Notes under the pieces: model-generated
What the model saw: only the letters and a program-made list of their open reading frames with translations
Database searches by the model: none
What the model was told of the DNA's origin: nothing
Position numbers and translations under genes: made by a program
Source: CAYNLK01 sp964398055
GTDB lineage: Bacteria > Chloroflexota > Anaerolineae > 4572-78 > J111
DNA: 64,000 nt
NCBI GenBank assembly: GCA_964398055.1
Contig: CAYNLK010000005.1
Coordinates: 1-64,000 of the forward strand
Direction: 5' to 3'
In this document: positions 42,408-51,197 of the stretch, piece by piece
Layout: every line of letters starts with the position of its first letter
Numbering within the stretch: the stretch's first letter is position 1

Positions 42408-43724
42408 ATGCAGACCAAACTTGCCCTATTTCCGCACGGCGCAACCATCGACGCCAACGGCCACCTGACCCTGCGGGGTCACCGGGCAGCCGACCTGGCC
42501 GCTCAGTTTGGCACACCCCTGTACGTGTACGATGTCGAAACTATCCGCAGCCAAATTGCGGTGTATCGCCAAGCGTTGGCCGCTTACCCTGGCCCGGTCC
42601 GGCTGACCTACGCCAGTAAAGCTTACCTGAGTGTGGCCCTGGTCCGGTTTATGGCCGCCGCGGGCGTGGGGCTGGATGTAGCCTCGGCCGGCGAATTATT
42701 TATCGCCAGCCGCGGCGGGACCGACCCGGCCCGGATGCAGTTGCATGGCAACAACAAAAGTCAACTCGATTTGAGCGAAGCCCTCCGCGCCGGGGTGGGG
42801 CGGATCGTGGTCGATAACGCCGCTGAGCTTGATCTTTTAGCCCGGATGGCGGCCGAGCGGCAGCAAACCGTCAACATCTGGCTGCGCGTTACCCCGGCCG
42901 TGGCGGTTGAGACCCATCACCGCTATACCGTCACCGGCACGGCGGACAGCAAATTCGGCTTTCCGCTGGCCGAGGCCAGGCTGGTCGCCGCCAGATTGGC
43001 CGAGGAGCATGGCCGCTCGCCGCTGCGATTAACCGGTTTGCACGTGCATTTGGGTTCCCATTTTCACGATGTTGGGCCGGTCACCGTAACGATGGAGCGG
43101 CTGCTGGATTTAGCCAAATTTCTATCCGAAAAATATCAATGGACCTTGCGGGAATTGTGCCCCGGTGGAGGCTGGGGCGTCCGCTACCATCCCGATGACC
43201 CCCCCATGCCGGTCGAACCGTTTGTGGCCGGGGTGGTTGAAGCGGTAGTCAATGGCTGCCGTCAGCGAAATTTGCCATTGCCCGAGTTGGTTATGGAACC
43301 CGGCCGCTCCCTGGTGGCTCAGGCCGGGGTCGCCCTGTACACCGTCGGGGCGCGCAAAGTCATTCCGGGAGTCCGCACCTACGTGAGCATCGATGGTGGC
43401 CTGGCCGACAATCCCCGCCCGGCCCTGTACCAGGCCCGCTACACCGCCCTGCTGGCCAATCGGGCCAACGCCGCCGAGACAGAAACCGTGGCGATAGCCG
43501 GTCCGTTCTGCGAGTCGGGCGACATTTTGATCGAGGCGGTCGAGTTGCCGCCGGCTGGGCCAGGGGATATTTTGGCCGTCCCGGTCGCCGGGGCGTACCA
43601 ACTGTCGATGAGCAGCAATTACAACGCCGCCCGGCGACCGGCGGTCGTCTTCAGCGAGGCCGGGCAGGTCAGGCTGGTACAGCGGCGAGAGACTTTTGAC
43701 GATTTAGTGGCGCGGGAGTTGTAG
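42408..43724 (+). CDS. lysA: Diaminopimelate decarboxylase
   Basis: The 438-residue PLP enzyme performs the last step of lysine synthesis. The PLP lysine is in TYASKAYLSVALVR. The glycine-rich phosphate loop CPGGGWGVRYHPDD, the HLGSHFHDV motif and the CESGDIL active-site cysteine are present. The N-terminal YVYDVETIRSQIA is standard. GGGAG precedes the ATG. Its last 56 bases overlap the end of the convergent Ada-like gene. Confidence 0.93.
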   Translation: MQTKLALFPHGATIDANGHLTLRGHRAADLAAQFGTPLYVYDVETIRSQIAVYRQALAAYPGPVRLTYASKAYLSVALVRFMAAAGVGLDVASAGELFIASRGGTDPARMQLHGNNKSQLDLSEALRAGVGRIVVDNAAELDLLARMAAERQQTVNIWLRVTPAVAVETHHRYTVTGTADSKFGFPLAEARLVAARLAEEHGRSPLRLTGLHVHLGSHFHDVGPVTVTMERLLDLAKFLSEKYQWTLRELCPGGGWGVRYHPDDPPMPVEPFVAGVVEAVVNGCRQRNLPLPELVMEPGRSLVAQAGVALYTVGARKVIPGVRTYVSIDGGLADNPRPALYQARYTALLANRANAAETETVAIAGPFCESGDILIEAVELPPAGPGDILAVPVAGAYQLSMSSNYNAARRPAVVFSEAGQVRLVQRRETFDDLVAREL

Positions 43725-44571
43725 CCGCCTGCGCCGCCTCCCAGCCCAGGATGGCCTTTTTACGAGTTGAACCCCAGGCATAATCCCCGCTGCTGCCCAG
43801 TCGGCGAATAACCCGGTGGCAGGGAATAATAAAACCAACCGGATTATGGGCCAGGGCCTGACCGACGGCCCGGGCCGCGCCGGGCTGGCCGATCCAAGCA
43901 GCCACATCGTGGTAGGACACCAAAGCGCCCGGCGGAATGGCCAGCAGAGCCTGCCACACTTTGAGTTGGAAATTAGTGCCCTTGAGCACAACAGGTAAAG
44001 ACTGTTGCCGGCTGACCGGATCAAAAATCTGCTCGGCTAAGGGACGGGTCAGGCTGGCGGCGGGCTTTAGCTCGGCCAGCGGCCAGTTGGTTTTGAGCCT
44101 GGCCAAGGCCGCGGTTTGCTCGCCTGGCGGCAAAAAGGATAAAGCGCAGATACCCCGGTCGGTGACGGCTAACAGACAGTGGCCAAATGGGGTTGGGTGA
44201 AAACCATAACGGACGGTCAGCGCCTCGCCCCGGCTCTTGAACTGGCCGGGCGTGATGGCCTCGCAGGTGACGAACAAATCGTGCAGCCGGCCCGGACTGG
44301 ATAGGCCGGCCTCGTAAGTTGTGTCCAGCAGACTCTTCGACTCGGCCAGCAATTGTTTGGCATATTCAACGGTCAAAAACTGGAGGAATCGTTTGGGGCT
44401 GATCCCGGCCCAGCGAGTAAAAAGGCGTTGAAAGTGGTACTCGCTCAGGCCGATGCTATCGGCCACTTCTTTCAAATCGGGTTGGCGGCGAAAATTCTGC
44501 TCCAAAAAAAGAATGGCTTGCTCGACCCGGCTGTAATCTTCGGTCCATTGAGTATATTTTTCCGTAATCAT
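43669..44571 (-). CDS. AraC-type helix-turn-helix / O6-methylguanine-DNA methyltransferase (Ada-like)
   Basis: The 300-residue protein starts at the ATG at 44571. It has an AraC-type HTH domain (about 15-110; DLKEVADSIGLSEYHFQRLFTRW) and a methyltransferase domain with active-site PCHR in GFIIPCHRVIRRLG. The N-terminal Zn-Cys4 domain of Ada that senses methylphosphotriesters is absent, so it is the short AdaB/AdaA-like form. It repairs O6-methylguanine by suicidal transfer. Its end overlaps the 3' end of lysA by 56 bp. Confidence 0.9.
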   Translation of the reverse strand: MITEKYTQWTEDYSRVEQAILFLEQNFRRQPDLKEVADSIGLSEYHFQRLFTRWAGISPKRFLQFLTVEYAKQLLAESKSLLDTTYEAGLSSPGRLHDLFVTCEAITPGQFKSRGEALTVRYGFHPTPFGHCLLAVTDRGICALSFLPPGEQTAALARLKTNWPLAELKPAASLTRPLAEQIFDPVSRQQSLPVVLKGTNFQLKVWQALLAIPPGALVSYHDVAAWIGQPGAARAVGQALAHNPVGFIIPCHRVIRRLGSSGDYAWGSTRKKAILGWEAAQAATTPAPLNRQKSLAAVPA

Positions 44572-44640
44572 TGTTGCGTTACCCCCCTGGTGGTGGATTT
44601 TCTGACTCTCTTGGATTTCACGGGGTAATGAACTCAATTC

Positions 44641-44680
44641 CGTAAAACGTGAAACGTAAATTCACGCATTACGTTTTACG
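44641..44680. repeat. Heptad array with inverted arm
   Basis: CGTAAAA, CGTGAAA, CGTAAAT followed by the complementary TTACGTTTTACG. It folds as a hairpin between the kinase gene's end and the Ada-like gene. Confidence 0.8.
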
Positions 44681-44783
44681 AGGTCAACCCCTGAAATCCA
44701 ATTGAATCGATTTTTTAGATAAATCCAGTATAACCGGGATACCAGGCAAAAACCACCCGTTTCTTGCTATCTCCGGCCAACGC

Positions 44784-47519
44784 TTAACGCAACTGCCAGC
44801 TTTGCCCGCCGTCCACACTCCGGTAGAGGCCACTGCCCGTAGCCAGGAACACAATATCGGGGTTGGCCGGGTGAACGGTGATGCCTTTGATATAGTAGGG
44901 ATAGCCCGTATCGGGGTTGCGGCGTAAGCCATTACTGAGGTCGAACCAGCTCTCTCCCCCATCGGTGCTCTTAAAGACGCCTTTGGCATCGGGATTACTT
45001 TCATAACCGCTGCCGGCGTAAACAATATTGGGGTTGCCGGGCGCAAAGGCAATGGCCGAATAAGCCGAATCGGCCCCGCCATAGATCAAACCGGCACTGA
45101 CCGGCCTAAAATCCCAGCCGTTTTGAGTTTTGATAATAGCGGCGTGGGGTGCATTGATCCCGGCCAGGAGCACATCTTTCTGGGTGGGGTGAGCCGCCAG
45201 CCCGTAGGCGCCTTCGCCGGTATTGAAGGGCATCGGCGCAAACGAACGACCGCCGTCTGTGGATTTGTAGATAGCCGCACCCAACCCGGCCACGTAAATC
45301 GTACCAGGATTGAAAGGGTCCACCACAATCTGGTGCAGCCGGCCAACACCCAACCCGGCCCCATATTCCTGGGAGCCCCAGTTTTCACCGCCATCCGTGG
45401 AGACCACCAATCTTTCGCCGACCCCGCCATAAAGCAGGTTTGGATTCTTGGGATCGATGGTCAACACATCCACCGTGCGATTCGCCACCAGGCCGTTCAT
45501 TTTTGCTTCCCAACGGTTGCCGCCATCGCTCGATTTGAGCACGGCGTTCCAGGTTGGCCCGTACAGGCGAGTCGGGTCGGTCGGGTCGATGACCAGGGCA
45601 ACCAGACTGGCGCCGTCCACCGGCAACTTGGCCCAGAGACCATCGCCGCCGTCACTGCTGCGATAGACGCCATCACCCTTGACCAGGGCGTAAACCTCAC
45701 CAGGATTCTTGGGATTAAGATCGACATCGATCACTTCCCGGGTACCAAGCTGCGGGACCGACTCGACAAACTCGAGTGGAATGGGGGTGGGGCCGACCTC
45801 CACCGGGGCGATCTGGGTGGGAGTGATGACGGCCGCGGCGGTCATGGTCGGCGTCAGGCTCAAAGCCAGATCGGTTGGGAGCGCGGTTGGAGTCGCAACT
45901 TGCCCCAGGGTATCCCTGTTTTGACCGGGCGAAGTTGGTTCAGGCGACAGGGCTGCGCCGGGGCTGGTTGGAGTAACCGTAGCCGCCAGGCTGGCCAGGG
46001 TGGGCGTCGGTCCGGCCTGAGTTGGCCGGTCTTCGACAGCAGCCGGAATGGTTGCTTGGCCGACATGGGTAGCCAACATAACCGTTTGAGCAGTTCCGGC
46101 AGGAGCGGTGGTCGAGCCGCCGAATTGAGGCAGCCACGCCGGATTCACTAGCCAGGAGCCGGTCAGCCCAACGATGGCTAACGCCAGCAAGCTCACCCCC
46201 AGCCACAGACCACGCCGGCCTCGTCGAGGCGTGGGTTGAGGCAGGGGAGCGGCAACCGGGGTGAGCAGCTCACCGGTTGGCTCTTTTGTCGCCGGTCGAG
46301 GCGGCTGGCTGGCCAGCCGGGCCGGTTTGGTGGTGGTCAAATAAAATCGAACCGAGCCAACGGTCAACAGGTCGCCCGGGTTGAGGGGGTACCACTCGGA
46401 ACCCAGGCGGCGGTCATTGACAAAGGTGCCGTTGGCGCTGCCATTATCTGAGATCAAACAGCGCCCGGCCACCACCTGAATACGGGCATGGCTGCGGGAG
46501 ACGCTCAAATCTTCTACCTGGAAATCAGCTTCGGAGTGGCGGCCAATATTTAGCATGCCCGCGCCGAGTGGATAGCCCTGGCCTTTGGCGTCAACCAGCC
46601 AAAAAAGCGCCTCACCCAGCGACGCCGCGCCGGCCGGCTGGAGTGGCGCCGGGGCCGATTTTTGCGGCGCCAGGGTAGAGCGCCGGTCATCCGTCCCGGC
46701 CGCGTCCGAATGAGCCGCGGCGGCTAACTCCTCCAGCCAGGCAGCCACCGATTGGGGCCGGTCGGCCGGCTCGATTTGCATAGCGTGGACAACGGCCTGG
46801 GCCAGTTGCGGGCTGACCTTTTTGTTGAGCTGGTCAGGTGGTTGAAAATTGCCGTGGCTGGCCACCAGGCTGATGCTGTCGGGCGGCTTTTGAGCGGTGA
46901 GAACCGCGTACAGCGTTGCTGCCAGGGAATAAATGTCTGAGGCCGGGGTTGTGCCTTGCTGGCGATATTGCTCCGGCGGCGAAAAGCCGGGGGTGATGCC
47001 CTGGGCCCCGGCCAGGGTGGCCGCGTTCTCGCTAACAACCTGCTTGGCAATGCCAAAGTCAACCAGCACGGCCTGGCCCTCGGGCGTAATTTTGATGTTC
47101 TGAGGTTTGATATCGCGGTGAATAATGGGCGGATGCTGTTGGTGCAGGTAACTAACGGCCCGGCAAACCTGCATGAGATAATCCAGGGCTTGCTCTTCCG
47201 GCAAGGGCTGTTGTTGGCGCTGGACCAGCTCCCACAAATTTTCACCCTCGATGAAATCCATCACCAAGTACTGTTTACCTTCCGCCGAAAAATGGTGAAT
47301 CACGCGCGGCAAGGCCGGGTGGCGCAAGCGAGCCAGAATCAGGGCTTCTTGTTTGAATTGGGCCACCCGCGCCGGGGTCGATAACGAGTTCTCTTTGATG
47401 GCCACCGGAATTTTCAAATGGAGATCAAAGGCGCGATAAATGGCCCCCATGCCGCCCCGCGCCAACAGGCTATCAATGCGAAATCGTTTTTCCAGAATGG
47501 TGTCTTCCGCCAGAGTCAT
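44784..47519 (-). CDS. Ser/Thr protein kinase with FHA domain and beta-propeller
   Basis: The protein is about 911 residues from the ATG at 47519; a 37-codon upstream extension is not credible. The order is kinase (10-270; ARGGMGAIYRAFD, VAIKENS, HRDIKPQNIK, VDFGIAKQV), FHA (about 320-405; GRHSEADFQVEDLSVSRSHAR), a membrane span (about 445-465; LWLGVSLLALAIVGLTG), a Thr/Pro linker, and an extracellular YCF48/sortilin-like propeller with SSDGGNRW/STDGGxxW blades. It probably signals an external or surface cue by phosphorylation. Confidence 0.9.
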   Translation of the reverse strand: MTLAEDTILEKRFRIDSLLARGGMGAIYRAFDLHLKIPVAIKENSLSTPARVAQFKQEALILARLRHPALPRVIHHFSAEGKQYLVMDFIEGENLWELVQRQQQPLPEEQALDYLMQVCRAVSYLHQQHPPIIHRDIKPQNIKITPEGQAVLVDFGIAKQVVSENAATLAGAQGITPGFSPPEQYRQQGTTPASDIYSLAATLYAVLTAQKPPDSISLVASHGNFQPPDQLNKKVSPQLAQAVVHAMQIEPADRPQSVAAWLEELAAAAHSDAAGTDDRRSTLAPQKSAPAPLQPAGAASLGEALFWLVDAKGQGYPLGAGMLNIGRHSEADFQVEDLSVSRSHARIQVVAGRCLISDNGSANGTFVNDRRLGSEWYPLNPGDLLTVGSVRFYLTTTKPARLASQPPRPATKEPTGELLTPVAAPLPQPTPRRGRRGLWLGVSLLALAIVGLTGSWLVNPAWLPQFGGSTTAPAGTAQTVMLATHVGQATIPAAVEDRPTQAGPTPTLASLAATVTPTSPGAALSPEPTSPGQNRDTLGQVATPTALPTDLALSLTPTMTAAAVITPTQIAPVEVGPTPIPLEFVESVPQLGTREVIDVDLNPKNPGEVYALVKGDGVYRSSDGGDGLWAKLPVDGASLVALVIDPTDPTRLYGPTWNAVLKSSDGGNRWEAKMNGLVANRTVDVLTIDPKNPNLLYGGVGERLVVSTDGGENWGSQEYGAGLGVGRLHQIVVDPFNPGTIYVAGLGAAIYKSTDGGRSFAPMPFNTGEGAYGLAAHPTQKDVLLAGINAPHAAIIKTQNGWDFRPVSAGLIYGGADSAYSAIAFAPGNPNIVYAGSGYESNPDAKGVFKSTDGGESWFDLSNGLRRNPDTGYPYYIKGITVHPANPDIVFLATGSGLYRSVDGGQSWQLR

Positions 47520-47688
47520 AAGCCAACCGATGTAACCATAATTCACAACTAGCTTGCGGTCTGTTATTATATCACAAGGCAGCCGCCTTTGAGTAACTGG
47601 CCTGATCGAAAACAGGTTCAAATTAGCCAAATTTTAGATTTACAATTATGCTATCAGTTCTGAAATTTCCGGTACGATCAAGGAAAGT

Positions 47689-48285
47689 ATGGCCCAAAAA
47701 CAACCGTTGCGAATTATGATTGCCGATGACGAGGCCGTCATTCGGATGGGGCTGAAGACTATGATCACGGCCCTGGGACACGATGTGGTGGGTACTGCCG
47801 CCAACGGCGACGATACCCTGACCAGAACCAGGGAGCTCAAACCTGATTTGTTATTATTGGATATTAAAATGCCCGGCCAGGATGGTCTGAGCGTGGCCGA
47901 AACGCTGGCGGCTGAAATGCCCTTGCCAATTTTAATGCTGACTGCCTACACCGAAAAAGCGCTGATCGAACGGGCGGCCAACGCTGCGGTGATGGGTTAC
48001 CTGGTCAAACCCATCAACGAGGATAAGCTGGGGCCGGCAATTGAAGTCGCCGTGGCCCGCTTTGAGACTATGCGTGCGACCGCCCAGGCCGTCTACAAGT
48101 TACGCGATCAGTTGGAAGCCCGCGACCTGGTCGACGCGGCCAAACAGATTCTAATGGCCACCGGCCTGTCTGAAGCCGAGGCCTATCAGCGCTTACAGAT
48201 GACGGCAAGGGCCAAGCGCCGCTCGATTCGCCAGGTGGCCGAGGCGGTCATTGCCGTGGGCCAACAGCGCCAAATCTCAGCCTGA
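47689..48285 (+). CDS. Response regulator with ANTAR RNA-binding domain
   Basis: The 198-residue protein has a receiver (1-120; MIADDEAVIR, phospho-acceptor Asp in LLLLDIKMPG, LVKPI) and a C-terminal ANTAR domain (about 135-190; LVDAAKQILMATGLSEAEAYQRLQ). ANTAR proteins bind paired hexaloop RNA hairpins and prevent termination, often in nitrogen genes. The next transcription unit, amt, has a leader with an intrinsic terminator, a natural target. No histidine kinase is nearby. Confidence 0.92.
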   Translation: MAQKQPLRIMIADDEAVIRMGLKTMITALGHDVVGTAANGDDTLTRTRELKPDLLLLDIKMPGQDGLSVAETLAAEMPLPILMLTAYTEKALIERAANAAVMGYLVKPINEDKLGPAIEVAVARFETMRATAQAVYKLRDQLEARDLVDAAKQILMATGLSEAEAYQRLQMTARAKRRSIRQVAEAVIAVGQQRQISA

Positions 48286-48308
48286 ACCTTAAAATCCGGC
48301 CAAAGGGG

Positions 48309-48337
48309 TTGACAATTTCTTAAGAGTTTGCTATAGT
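48309..48337 (+). promoter_or_regulatory. Strong sigma-70-type promoter of the amt leader
   Basis: TTGACA (48309-48314), 17-bp spacer and TATAGT (48332-48337), near-consensus. Transcription would start near 48344, about 230 bp before the amt start codon. Confidence 0.85.
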
Positions 48338-48379
48338 ATGCGCCATTAAGTTGAATATGTCCTTTAGAGCGGCCGCGAA

Positions 48380-48424
48380 GCCCTCAGTTGCGAGCACAGA
48401 TTCGCACTGGGGGCTTTTTGTTTT
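48380..48424 (+). terminator. Intrinsic terminator inside the amt leader
   Basis: AGCCCTCAGTTGCGA pairs with TCGCACTGGGGGCT, followed by TTTTTGTTTTT. It ends about 80 nt after the promoter start and 150 bp before amt. It is either an attenuator read through under control, or the end of a separate small RNA of about 80 nt. Confidence 0.8.
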
Positions 48425-48574
48425 TCCAAATTTCGGGACCCGGCTCGAAACAACGGGGTAGGCGAGATGGTTGTCCTGATAAATCAACAAACTTTCAAAT
48501 CTGAGCCGAGGCTTACCTTAGAATAGTAAGGGGGAATCCCCCCAAGCTATGCTCACCAAGAGAGGAGATTTATC

Positions 48575-49978
48575 ATGAAATACCGCAAACTATATCGAGC
48601 TTTGCCCCTGGCCTTGCTGCTCACGGTAGTGTTGGGCGGCGTAGCCTACGCCCAGGATGGCGGCCCAACGACCGAGAGTCAAATTGATGTGATCTGGTTG
48701 TTGGTGGCGGCTTTCTTGGTCTTCTTCATGCAGGCCGGCTTTGCCATGGTCGAAAGCGGTTTTAGCCGGTCCAAAAATGCAGCTAATCTTTTATTGAAAA
48801 ATTTGATGGATTTTGCTGTTGGCACTTTGCTCTTCTTTGCCATCGGTTTTGGTTTGATGTATGGCGCCTCGGCTGGCGGCTTTATCGGCACCGACAACTT
48901 CTTTTTGAGCAATCTTGGCTACGGCCCGGAGAGCGCCTATGAGTGGGCCGGTTTCCTGTTCCAGTTGGTCTTTGCGGCCACCGCGGCCACAATTGTCTCC
49001 GGGGCTGTGGCCGAGCGACTCAAATTTTCGGCCTACCTGGTCTACAGCATCATCATCGCCGGCCTGGTTTACCCTATCTCCGGTCACTGGCTGTGGGGCG
49101 GGGGTTGGCTGGCCGAGTTGGGCTTCATCGACTTTGCCGGGTCGACCCTGGTTCACAGTGTGGGCGGCTGGGCCGGCCTGGCCGGGGCGCTGGTGCTTGG
49201 CCCCCGCATCGGCAAATTCAACAAAGACGGCAGCAGCAATGTGATCCCTGGCCACAGTTTGACCCTGGCCGCTTTGGGGGTCTTCATCCTCTGGTTTGGC
49301 TGGTTTGGCTTCAATCCCGGCAGCACCCTCAGCGGCATGAATCCGGGCATTGGCTATATTGCGGTCACCACCAATATGGCGGCGGCGGCAGGGGCCGTAT
49401 CGGCCTTGTTGATCAACTGGCTCCGCACCGGCCATCCCTCCACCGAAATGGCCCTGAATGGGGCTCTGGCCGGCCTGGTGGCGATTACGGCCGGCTGCGC
49501 CAGCGTTACGCCGGTGGGCGCGCTGTTGATCGGCCTGATTGCCGGCCCGGTGCTGGTGTACGGCCTCCTGTTCATCGAGCGAATCTTAAGGGTAGATGAC
49601 CCCGTGGGGGCCATTGCCGTTCACGCCTTCAACGGCGCCTGGGGCACCCTGGCGGTCGGTCTGTTTGCAGCGCCGGCTGCGGGCGGGCTGACCGGAATGG
49701 GTGAAGTGGCCGGGTTGTTCTACGGCGGCGGCTTTAGCCAGGTGATCACCCAATTGATCGGTATCGTCGCCATCGGTGTCTGGGCCTTTGTGACGATTTT
49801 CATTGTTTTCAAAGTAACCGACGTGATTATGGGTATCCGGGTTTCACCGCAAGAAGAACTGGAAGGTCTCGACATCACCGAGCACGGGACCATCAGCTAC
49901 CCCGAATTTGGGACGCGGGTGGTCAACGCCCAGCCCGGCGAACGGATTATGATGCCGGTGGTCGAGTCGGCCAGTTAG
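48575..49978 (+). CDS. amt: Ammonium transporter (Amt)
   Basis: The 467-residue protein has a signal peptide-like N-terminus and 11 membrane spans. The channel twin-His pair is in STLVHSVGGWAGL and AVHAFNGAWGTL; Phe gates and GFAMVESGFSRSKN match Amt. It imports ammonium and, in most bacteria, is blocked by GlnB/GlnK, which is not in the window. AGAGGAG precedes the ATG. Leader control by the ANTAR protein is likely. Downstream genes are an unknown gene and glnA. Confidence 0.93.
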   Translation: MKYRKLYRALPLALLLTVVLGGVAYAQDGGPTTESQIDVIWLLVAAFLVFFMQAGFAMVESGFSRSKNAANLLLKNLMDFAVGTLLFFAIGFGLMYGASAGGFIGTDNFFLSNLGYGPESAYEWAGFLFQLVFAATAATIVSGAVAERLKFSAYLVYSIIIAGLVYPISGHWLWGGGWLAELGFIDFAGSTLVHSVGGWAGLAGALVLGPRIGKFNKDGSSNVIPGHSLTLAALGVFILWFGWFGFNPGSTLSGMNPGIGYIAVTTNMAAAAGAVSALLINWLRTGHPSTEMALNGALAGLVAITAGCASVTPVGALLIGLIAGPVLVYGLLFIERILRVDDPVGAIAVHAFNGAWGTLAVGLFAAPAAGGLTGMGEVAGLFYGGGFSQVITQLIGIVAIGVWAFVTIFIVFKVTDVIMGIRVSPQEELEGLDITEHGTISYPEFGTRVVNAQPGERIMMPVVESAS

Positions 49979-50050
49979 GTGGTTGGTTAGTTGGCTGTTG
50001 CGTACTGCGTATTTCGTTTGGCTTACGTAGTACGCAACACGCAGTACGAA
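49979..50050 (+). repeat. Heptad array after the amt stop
   Basis: From the TAG (49976-49978) units such as GTTAGTT, GGCTGTT, GCGTACT follow. CGTACTGCGT (50001-50010) pairs with ACGCAGTACG (50039-50048) to form a hairpin. It separates amt from the next gene. Confidence 0.8.
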
Positions 50051-50101
50051 GGCTATGAATTGCTCTTTTGTTTTGAAATTGAGCATCACGGAGTGACCCT
50101 T

Positions 50102-51070
50102 ATGAAGATATCGTTGGAACAGAACCAGGCAGACTCAGTGGATAGGATCCCCTACCTGATCCGGACTGAAATCACCAGCCTGACCATCGATCTGGAGACA
50201 GTTTTCCAGATTCCGGTTCACCGGCACCGCAACGGTCAGGAGATGTACAACGCCGAGGTCTGCGGTTTTCGAGTGGAAGCCGGCAGCCCGGCGGAGTTGA
50301 CCCCGTTGGTGGAGCGGTTGGTGCGAGGATTGGTCAATATGGCCCGGCTGCCGACGTACGTGTTCATTGCGCGGCGGTCGCGGCAGATGTATCCGGTGTA
50401 TACCCTGGGCGATGAGGTTTTTGCTACCACGCCCGGCGGGCCGGTCTTCCGGCACGTCGAGCTGGCCAAGGTACGGGAATATCTGAGCGATTATCTGCAC
50501 GCCGTGAAAGAATTGGGCACGCCCGGCAAAAGTGATACGCTCCACGTCCGGGGAGTGAATATGGGCACCCTGGCCTTGATCCGACCGATTTTCTACCTCA
50601 AAAAACGACCCCAACACCTCAACGATAACGAATTCTGGGCGCCCGTGTTTATGGCTGATGATGGCCAGAGCATTTACACGTTTGCGGCCAGCGGCAAAAG
50701 GGAGGTCGATTTGGCCGGAGGTTATGAGGCCCTGCTGCTGCGAACCCAAGTCGCCCAGGCTTTGATGGCCGATAAACGCCTGCAGGAAAACTTTGAACTA
50801 CGCCCGGATCGCTTGTTACCCGGCTACTGGGCCCAGGTCAAAGCAACCTTGAAACCATTTCCGGCTAGATTGGTTGCCAACGAGGCCCTGGAAATTTTTC
50901 AGAATGGTCGCGGCCTGGTGGCTGTGGAGCATCGCCGCGACGAAGACCGTTACAGTCTCTATATTGGCCGGGATATCAATGATCTACGGGAACGGACAGC
51001 CAGAGATTTTCTCCGCCGGGGGCTGATTGACCGGCTGGAAGAGATCAAAGTTGAGGAGGTGATGACGTAA
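50102..51070 (+). CDS. Uncharacterised protein between amt and glnA
   Basis: The 322-residue protein starts at the ATG at 50102; upstream in-frame codons are repeat sequence. It is soluble, rich in charged and hydrophobic residues, mixed alpha/beta, with no membrane span, signal peptide or recognised motif. Notable stretches are VFQIPVHRHRNGQEMYNAEV near the start and FLRRGLIDRLEEIKVEEV at the end. Position between amt and glnA makes a link to nitrogen plausible. Confidence 0.7.
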   Translation: MKISLEQNQADSVDRIPYLIRTEITSLTIDLETVFQIPVHRHRNGQEMYNAEVCGFRVEAGSPAELTPLVERLVRGLVNMARLPTYVFIARRSRQMYPVYTLGDEVFATTPGGPVFRHVELAKVREYLSDYLHAVKELGTPGKSDTLHVRGVNMGTLALIRPIFYLKKRPQHLNDNEFWAPVFMADDGQSIYTFAASGKREVDLAGGYEALLLRTQVAQALMADKRLQENFELRPDRLLPGYWAQVKATLKPFPARLVANEALEIFQNGRGLVAVEHRRDEDRYSLYIGRDINDLRERTARDFLRRGLIDRLEEIKVEEVMT

Positions 51071-51197
51071 GCAATAGCAACTTTTTTGGGAAAAGCCCGT
51101 CTTATCCCCGGCTAGCTAATCAAGTAACAAGATTTGATGGAACATAATAAGGCAATAACAAATTCAAACTATCAATAATTAAGGAGTATTACCCAAA

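Noticed and set aside
45123..46151. 342-codon open frame on the plus strand
   Set aside because: It is antisense to the kinase's linker and propeller, which are clearly coding.
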